A stretch of DNA of 10,089 nt, from positions 1 to 10,089 of the forward strand of contig JAFGHG010000156.1 in assembly GCA_016939345.1 (NCBI GenBank), read 5' to 3'. Source of the DNA: Candidatus Omnitrophota bacterium (lineage in GTDB: Bacteria > Omnitrophota > Gorgyraeia > Duberdicusellales > 4484-171). Both the position numbers and the translations under genes were made by a program. Below are positions 5,907 through 10,089 of this stretch, one piece after another (the first letter of the stretch is position 1; each line of letters starts with the position of its first letter). The notes beneath the pieces were generated by a model, which was not told the DNA's origin, searched no databases, and saw nothing but the letters and a program-made list of their open reading frames with translations.

Positions 5907-6578
5907 ATGAGTATTATTTCTGCGGTATTGCCGTTGATCATCATTGTAGTTGTTTTTTTCTTTATCGTCCGCGTAGCCACTGTGATACTTAAGCTTACGG
6001 GCATGGACGAAACGACTGCCCGTTTTCAATCTATATCTGCGTTTACGGGTACGGGTTTTACCACCAAAGAAGCAGAGACCATACTTGAAGATAAGATAAG
6101 AATAAAGACCATAGTGGCGCTTATGGTCTTAGGCAAAGTAGGAATTGTTTCAGTTATTGCAAGCTTGTTCGTTTCTTTTGGCAAAAGCAACCTGGAAGCT
6201 GATTTATGGAAAGCACTGATAGTTCTGGGTTCGATTTTCTTATTGCACCGGATAACGACTTTAAAAGGCTTTTCTTTTGCCTTAAACAAACTTATCGAAA
6301 AAAGCTTAACCTCAACGGTAATAAGCAAAAAAAGAACTATCGAAGAACTTCTCAATCTGCCGAAGGGATACGGATTGACCCAGCTTATTATATCTGAGAA
6401 CAGCAAAGAAAACGGCCTTTCTTTGGCTGATGCCGGGTTCAGCCGTAAAGACATATTGGTTCTTTCTATAGAGAGAAAAGATACCTTGATATCTTTTCCT
6501 CATGCTGATGATAAAATTAAGTCAGGTGACAGGCTTCTTTGCTACGGACTTCTTGAAAATATAAAGACATACGCTTAA
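5907..6578 (+). CDS. Small membrane protein: Ktr/Trk-like M1-P-M2 unit with a C-terminal TrkA_C (RCK_C) domain
   Basis: Probable inner-membrane cation-transport or cation-sensing protein of 223 residues. M1 spans about 4-28. Residues 38-53 (ARFQSISAFTGTGFTT) resemble the pore loop of KtrB/TrkH subunits, with G48-T-G50 at the filter position. M2 (67-91) holds LMVLGKVGIV, like the LMFIGR(V/I)GP segment of KtrB M2, including a buried Lys (K77). A third membrane segment lies near 101-115. Residues 155-218 form a TrkA_C/RCK_C domain, ending in a KSGDRLLCYG-type strand, a regulatory ligand-binding domain in K+ systems. There is no TrkA_N Rossmann domain. ATG 5907 lies two bases after the preceding stop; TTG 5901 in the same frame is the alternative. 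No Shine-Dalgarno is seen, so coupling is likely. The TrkA_C call is solid; the pore-loop reading is my alignment from memory. It could form an oligomeric channel, or be only a regulatory subunit of the downstream antiporter. Confidence 0.75.
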   Translation: MSIISAVLPLIIIVVVFFFIVRVATVILKLTGMDETTARFQSISAFTGTGFTTKEAETILEDKIRIKTIVALMVLGKVGIVSVIASLFVSFGKSNLEADLWKALIVLGSIFLLHRITTLKGFSFALNKLIEKSLTSTVISKKRTIEELLNLPKGYGLTQLIISENSKENGLSLADAGFSRKDILVLSIERKDTLISFPHADDKIKSGDRLLCYGLLENIKTYA

Positions 6579-6581
6579 TAT
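6553..6581 (+). promoter_or_regulatory. Possible internal promoter for the EIIA gene
   Basis: TTGAAA (6553-6558), a 17-base spacer and TAATAT (6576-6581) sit at the end of the TrkA_C gene. A start near 6588 would leave a short leader containing the strong Shine-Dalgarno of the EIIA gene. The -35 is good but the -10 matches only four of six, so this is weak. Confidence 0.25.
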
Positions 6582-6600
6582 CTTATTATTATTGTTTAAA

Positions 6601-6607
6601 GAAGGAG
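6601..6607 (+). promoter_or_regulatory. Strong Shine-Dalgarno site for the EIIA gene
   Basis: GAAGGAG ends seven bases before ATG 6615, fixing the start. It stands out because the genes immediately before and after it have no recognisable site, so EIIA may be translated independently and more strongly than its neighbours. Confidence 0.85.
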
Positions 6608-6614
6608 ACCGCTT

Positions 6615-7070
6615 ATGTTAGTTTCTCAATACCTTAAAGAAAAATTTTGCATTCTAGAACTAGGCTCAGATACCAAAGAAGGAGCGGTTCGCGAAATTGC
6701 AGATAAGCTTGAGTCGACCAACAAAATAACCAATAAAGAAAAATTTATTGATGATGTCCTTGAGCGTGAACATCTAGGCTCAACCGGCATTGGTAACTCC
6801 ATAGGAATACCCCATGCCAGAACTGATTCGGTAAAAGGCTTTGTCATGGGTTTTGGCAGGTCCAGCAAGGGAATAGAGTTTAAAGCCTTAGACGGAGTGA
6901 GAGTAAAGCTTATTTTTTTAATGGGAGCTGATCCCGGAGAGCTTAACCTTTATTTACGGATCCTCGCTGAATTATCAAAGCTGCTTATGGATCAGTCTTT
7001 TAGAGACGCCTTATTGTCAGCTTCAAGTGAAGCTGAAATAATAAAGATATTAAAAAAATTCGATAAGTAA
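6615..7070 (+). CDS. PTS EIIA protein, PtsN/fructose-mannitol type
   Basis: Single-domain phosphocarrier of 151 residues, the full length of an EIIA-fructose/nitrogen domain. The active-site motif is GIGNSIGIPHART, with H67 as the expected phosphorylation site; FLMGADPG near 101-108 and the following helical end are also typical. No EIIB, EIIC, HPr or enzyme I is nearby, so sugar uptake is not its local role. A regulatory role like E. coli PtsN is more likely; PtsN is known to bind TrkA and the KdpD kinase in a phosphorylation-dependent way. Lying between a TrkA_C membrane protein and a CBS protein plus antiporter, it probably controls cation transport here. It starts 36 bases after the TrkA_C gene and ends six bases before the CBS gene. 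I leave the symbol empty because orthology to ptsN is not proven. Confidence 0.92.
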   Translation: MLVSQYLKEKFCILELGSDTKEGAVREIADKLESTNKITNKEKFIDDVLEREHLGSTGIGNSIGIPHARTDSVKGFVMGFGRSSKGIEFKALDGVRVKLIFLMGADPGELNLYLRILAELSKLLMDQSFRDALLSASSEAEIIKILKKFDK

Positions 7071-7076
7071 CCGATC

Positions 7077-7541
7077 ATGAAAGTCGCTGAAGCTTTTAAA
7101 AAGGATGTTATAAAAGTCAACCGCTCATTGTCTTTAAGGAAACTTTTAGACTTATTTAGAGATTTTCATACCCACCCGGTAATTCCGGTTGTCGATGATA
7201 ATTCCAATTTGATCGGTGTGGTTTATTCTGAGGACCTGTTAGACCTGCTTCGCCCCCAGCAGGCAAAGTTGTTCCGGAATATACCTTTCACCGAAGTCAA
7301 TGAGGATGTTTTTGATCTGGAACCGATACCCTACATGGGAGAATTGATAATCGTTGATGATATCATGACTACCAATTACGTTGCCGTTAAAGTTGATGAT
7401 CAGCTTGAAGAAGCATACAAGTCCATGCGCCTGCATAAAAAAGAACGATTGCCAGTTGTGGACTCAGAAGGTAAACTGGTGGGCATAATTGGTTTGTTTG
7501 ATATTATCTGGCAAATGTTTAAGGAAAAAGGCTTTGTGTAA
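7077..7541 (+). CDS. Stand-alone CBS-domain-pair protein
   Basis: Probable cytosolic nucleotide-sensing regulator of 154 residues, made almost wholly of two CBS repeats (about 1-60 and 93-150). Each carries the usual end: HPVIPVVDDNSNLIGVVYSEDLL in the first, written here in two parts as HPVIPVVDD (33-41) and LIGVVYSEDLL (45-55), and ERLPVVD then LVGIIGLFDII in the second. The linker (61-92) is acidic and hydrophobic and has no recognised domain. CBS pairs commonly bind AMP, ATP or related ligands and gate attached transporters, as in MgtE. Here the pair is a separate protein encoded 11 bases before a cation:proton antiporter, which suggests it acts on that antiporter in trans. No Shine-Dalgarno precedes the ATG, only six bases after the EIIA stop, so translational coupling is likely. 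The ligand is unknown. Confidence 0.88.
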   Translation: MKVAEAFKKDVIKVNRSLSLRKLLDLFRDFHTHPVIPVVDDNSNLIGVVYSEDLLDLLRPQQAKLFRNIPFTEVNEDVFDLEPIPYMGELIIVDDIMTTNYVAVKVDDQLEEAYKSMRLHKKERLPVVDSEGKLVGIIGLFDIIWQMFKEKGFV

Positions 7542-7552
7542 TACATTTTTTA

Positions 7553-8743
7553 ATGATAGAAAATCCGATTTTAAGTTTATCAATAATTTTTATTCTGAGT
7601 TTTTTTTCTTCCCGCCTAGCTAAAAAACTTAAACTGCCTACTATCACTGCCTACATAGTTCTGGGAATAATAATTTCTCCGAATATTTTGAATTTGGTTT
7701 CTCAGTCTTTTTTATCCATGTCTGACTTTTTTTCCGATATAGTTTTGGGCTTGATTGCCTTTACTTTAGGTGAGAGTTTCTCTTTTAATACTTTAAGAAG
7801 AATAGGCAGGTCTGTCACAGCAATATCCATAAGCGCCTCCTTGACCCCATGGCTTCTTGTTACTTTAGTCCTCTGGCTTTTATTCAAACAGCCTTTTTTT
7901 ATAGCACTTATTTTTGGCGCGATAGCTTCCGCCACAGCCCCTGCAGCGGTTGTAACCGTTATACAGGAATATAAAAGCAAAGGTGAGTTCACCGATACAC
8001 TGCTAGGAATAGTCGCCCTTGATGATGCCTGGGCCCTGATTATTTTCGGCCTTTCTTTGGCACTGGCAAAATCGGGTTTAAGCGAAGCCAGCCGAGCTTT
8101 AGATATAGCCAAAGACCTTTTAAAAGCTTTTATAGAGATCGCGGGATCGTTCGCTTTAGGTTATGCGATATCTTTTATTTTTAATAAGCTTTCCGGTTTT
8201 ATCAATACAGCAAAGGATAGGCTGATTTTTATTCTGGGATTTATTACTCTGGCTATCGGGCTATCTATTGCATTGAAGCTGTCAATACTTTTAACCTGTA
8301 TGTCTTTTGGAGCTTTACTTGTAAATTCAAACAAGGAAAATTTTCAGTTTTTTGAGGCCTTAAGAGATATCGATGCGCCTCTTTATCTGATATTTTTTGT
8401 CTTAGCCGGCGCTCATCTAAACATATCCTTATTGGGTGTAGCTCTGGCTGCTACTTTAGGTTTTATTGCTGCAAGAACGGCAGGCAAGATTACCGGTGCT
8501 TTTGTCGGAGCTAAAATATGCCAGGCCAGTAAACCTATTGTAGATTATATGGGCCTTGCCTTGATACCACAGGCTGGTATTGCTTTAGCCTGCGCCCTGC
8601 TGGCAAAACACGCTATCGGCGGATACTGGGGCGAAAGAATACTTACTATAACAATTGCGAGCACTGTTTTTTTTGAATTGTTTGGACCCTGGATTACTAA
8701 ATATTCACTTCAGAAAGCCGGCGACATATCCCAGCAATCATAA
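7553..8743 (+). CDS. Cation:proton antiporter, CPA2 (Kef/NapA-type) membrane domain only
   Basis: Inner-membrane exchanger of Na+ or K+ for H+, 396 residues, about 12-13 membrane segments and no cytosolic regulatory tail. The start (LAKKLKLPTITAYIVLGIII, 22-41) is the typical first-helix pattern of the family. ASATAPAAVVTVIQEYKSKG (125-144) and LLGIVALDDAWALIIF (150-165) form the ion-binding core, with adjacent D157 and D158. A DD pair is associated with electrogenic exchange (NapA, NhaA) rather than the ND of electroneutral CPA1 proteins. RTAGKITGAF (308-317) supplies the conserved Arg/Lys helix. The protein ends after ELFGPWITKYSL, where KefB/KefC-type proteins would continue into an RCK domain. 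The neighbouring EIIA, CBS and TrkA_C proteins may supply that control. No Shine-Dalgarno is seen. Ion choice between Na+ and K+ cannot be read from sequence. Confidence 0.92.
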   Translation: MIENPILSLSIIFILSFFSSRLAKKLKLPTITAYIVLGIIISPNILNLVSQSFLSMSDFFSDIVLGLIAFTLGESFSFNTLRRIGRSVTAISISASLTPWLLVTLVLWLLFKQPFFIALIFGAIASATAPAAVVTVIQEYKSKGEFTDTLLGIVALDDAWALIIFGLSLALAKSGLSEASRALDIAKDLLKAFIEIAGSFALGYAISFIFNKLSGFINTAKDRLIFILGFITLAIGLSIALKLSILLTCMSFGALLVNSNKENFQFFEALRDIDAPLYLIFFVLAGAHLNISLLGVALAATLGFIAARTAGKITGAFVGAKICQASKPIVDYMGLALIPQAGIALACALLAKHAIGGYWGERILTITIASTVFFELFGPWITKYSLQKAGDISQQS

Positions 8744-8755
8744 GATACCCTCTAT

Positions 8756-8783
8756 TTGCTTTTTGCCTATCCAATGGTATAAT
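8756..8783 (+). promoter_or_regulatory. Sigma70-type promoter with extended -10, upstream of mgtE
   Basis: TTGCTT (8756-8761), a 16-base spacer and a perfect TATAAT (8778-8783) preceded by TGG (8775-8777, TGN extended -10). Initiation is expected near 8790, leaving about 30 bases before the mgtE ATG. That is far too short for an M-box Mg2+ riboswitch. The sequence from TGN through TATAATCTnTAA is shared with the promoter at 3341-3369. Confidence 0.75.
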
Positions 8784-8819
8784 CTTTAATATTTATAAAC
8801 TTTTCTAACTTTTTTTAAA

Positions 8820-10089
8820 ATGAAAACCCTTCAAATAGAAAATCAGGCTCAAGCAGTAGAGCAGCTGATAAGTGAAAGAAAGTATATTGATATCAAGCAG
8901 CTCTTTCCTAAACATCCTGAAGATATTTCTGTGCTGATTGCCTCACTTTCTAATCCTGCCCATAAGCTACTTGTCTTTAGGTTAGTTTCTGCTGATAAGG
9001 CTATTGATGTCTTTGAATACCTTTCTACCGAGGAAGAAGAGCAGATTCTAAACAGCCTGAGCAGCCAGGAGATAAAAGAATTGCTGAATTCTATGTCTCC
9101 AGATGACAGGACCGAACTTTTTGAAGAGATGCCTGCGGAATTAGTAAAGAAGTTTGTAAGTTTTCTTACGCCCCGAGAAAGAGCCATAGCCCTTGAAATA
9201 TTGAATTTTCCTGAAGATTCCGTGGGCAGGCTGCTGACACCGGATTTTGTCCAGCTTTATGAATCTATGACCGTAGAGCAGGCGCTTATCCATATAAGAA
9301 ATGTGGGGATTCAAAAAGAAACCATATATCATTGTTATGTTCTTGATAGTGAGAAGAAACTCATAGGCATAGTATCCCTCAAAAAACTTGTCCTTTCACC
9401 GGGTGATATTAAGATATCACAGATAATGTATAAAGATGTTATAAAAGTCGAAGCAACCACAGATAAAGAAGAGGCAGCCAATATTTTCAAACGCTATGAC
9501 CTTTTTGTTATTCCTGTTGTAAATGCCGGTGATAAGCTGCTGGGTATAGTCACCTTTGACGATTTGGTGGATGTATTAGAAGAAGAAGCTACTGAAGACT
9601 TTGAGAAGATTGCCGCCGTAGTACCGGTTGAAAAGCCATACATGGAAGCTAATTTTATCAATCTTGTCATAAAACGCAGCCCATGGCTAATACTTCTGGT
9701 AATACTTGAATCAGCTTCGGGCTTGGTTATAAGAAATTATGAAATTATCAGCCAGAAATGGTTTTCTTTGACAGTATATCTTCCCCTGCTAATAGCCACC
9801 GGCGGAAATGCAGGTATGCAGTCGGCTATGATGGTGATAAGAGGCTTGACCACTGGTGATATAAACGCAAAAGATTTTTTAAAAGTAGTTTTCAGGGAGG
9901 CTTTGCTTGGAATTTCCATAGGAGCTGTGCTTGCCATCGTAGGGATGATAAGAGTTTTTATTCAGGAAGGCGGACACTGGATTGTAAGCGTATCTATTGG
10001 TGTTGCCATGGGTCTTACTGTAATGATAGCCGCAATGATCGGGGCGGCATTGCCTCTTATTTTTAGAAAAATGAAATTAGACCCTGCCC
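8820..10089 (+). CDS. mgtE: Magnesium transporter MgtE, 5' part (3' end outside window)
   Basis: Dimeric inner-membrane Mg2+ channel whose cytosolic domains sense Mg2+ and close the pore. The visible 423 residues contain the superhelical N domain (about 1-130, with SMSPDDRTELFEEMP at 91-105), CBS1 (about 138-197), CBS2 (about 200-257) and the connecting plug helix (about 258-285). Membrane segments begin with SPWLILLVILES at 287-298. TGGNAGMQSAMMVIRGL (327-343) is the family TM2 motif. The acidic stretch DDLVDVLEEEATED (247-260) matches the Mg2+-sensing end of CBS2, so gating is probably retained. The window ends in LPLIFRKMKLDPA (411-423), just before TM5, so the Asp of the selectivity site lies outside. 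ATG 8820 follows its own promoter by about 30 bases. The leader is AT-rich with no Shine-Dalgarno. It continues the cation-transport theme but may be a separate transcription unit. Confidence 0.95.
   Translation, partial: MKTLQIENQAQAVEQLISERKYIDIKQLFPKHPEDISVLIASLSNPAHKLLVFRLVSADKAIDVFEYLSTEEEEQILNSLSSQEIKELLNSMSPDDRTELFEEMPAELVKKFVSFLTPRERAIALEILNFPEDSVGRLLTPDFVQLYESMTVEQALIHIRNVGIQKETIYHCYVLDSEKKLIGIVSLKKLVLSPGDIKISQIMYKDVIKVEATTDKEEAANIFKRYDLFVIPVVNAGDKLLGIVTFDDLVDVLEEEATEDFEKIAAVVPVEKPYMEANFINLVIKRSPWLILLVILESASGLVIRNYEIISQKWFSLTVYLPLLIATGGNAGMQSAMMVIRGLTTGDINAKDFLKVVFREALLGISIGAVLAIVGMIRVFIQEGGHWIVSVSIGVAMGLTVMIAAMIGAALPLIFRKMKLDPA

Noticed and set aside
6026..6454. Open frames on the - strand, such as 6026-6454 and 7702-8112
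   Set aside because: They lie wholly inside well-supported + strand genes with clear domain matches, show no recognisable domain, and look like antisense shadows.
8744..8819. M-box or other Mg2+ riboswitch ahead of mgtE
   Set aside because: Only about 30 bases lie between the predicted start and the ATG, with no structured element.

Overview
The window reads as a compact, AT-rich (roughly 40% GC by eye) bacterial chromosome segment with every supported gene on the + strand. A SurA-type periplasmic chaperone with a signal peptide suggests a Gram-negative (diderm) cell envelope. Gene content, extended -10 promoters and several genes without a Shine-Dalgarno suggest an uncultured candidate-phylum bacterium. 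Omnitrophota is my best guess, but that is inference; nothing in the window fixes the taxonomy. I see no rRNA, tRNA, CRISPR, insertion sequence, phage gene or other sign of recent transfer.

Region 1 (1-3326) is a tightly packed housekeeping operon: the 3' part of mfd (transcription-repair coupling factor, apparently ending without its C-terminal D7 domain), a SurA-like chaperone with a degenerate parvulin region, pdxA (vitamin B6 synthesis) and rsmA/ksgA (16S rRNA dimethyladenosine transferase). The last three genes overlap through GTGA and ATGA junctions and have the same order as surA-pdxA-rsmA in E. coli.

Region 2 (about 3327-5904) starts with a good extended -10 promoter. It is followed by a possible 13-codon leader ORF whose stop overlaps the start of a Na+-dependent neurotransmitter-symporter-family (LeuT-like) transporter. 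That transporter carries the residues expected for a chloride site. Next comes a membrane-anchored class A beta-lactamase-fold serine hydrolase that lacks the omega-loop glutamate needed for beta-lactam hydrolysis.

Region 3 (5907-8743) is the most interesting part: four adjacent genes that look like a cation-transport module with separate regulatory parts. They encode (i) a small membrane protein that looks like one M1-P-M2 unit of a Ktr/Trk potassium transporter fused to a TrkA_C (RCK_C) domain, (ii) a PtsN/fructose-type PTS EIIA protein with its phosphorylatable His, (iii) a stand-alone CBS-pair protein and (iv) a CPA2 cation:proton antiporter with a DD ion-binding pair and no RCK domain of its own. 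A plausible reading is that phosphorylation state (EIIA), adenine nucleotides (CBS) and a TrkA_C ligand jointly control monovalent cation flux.

Region 4 (8744-10089) has a second extended -10 promoter, very similar to the first, followed by mgtE (gated Mg2+ channel/transporter). That gene is complete at the 5' end and runs off the window within its membrane domain.
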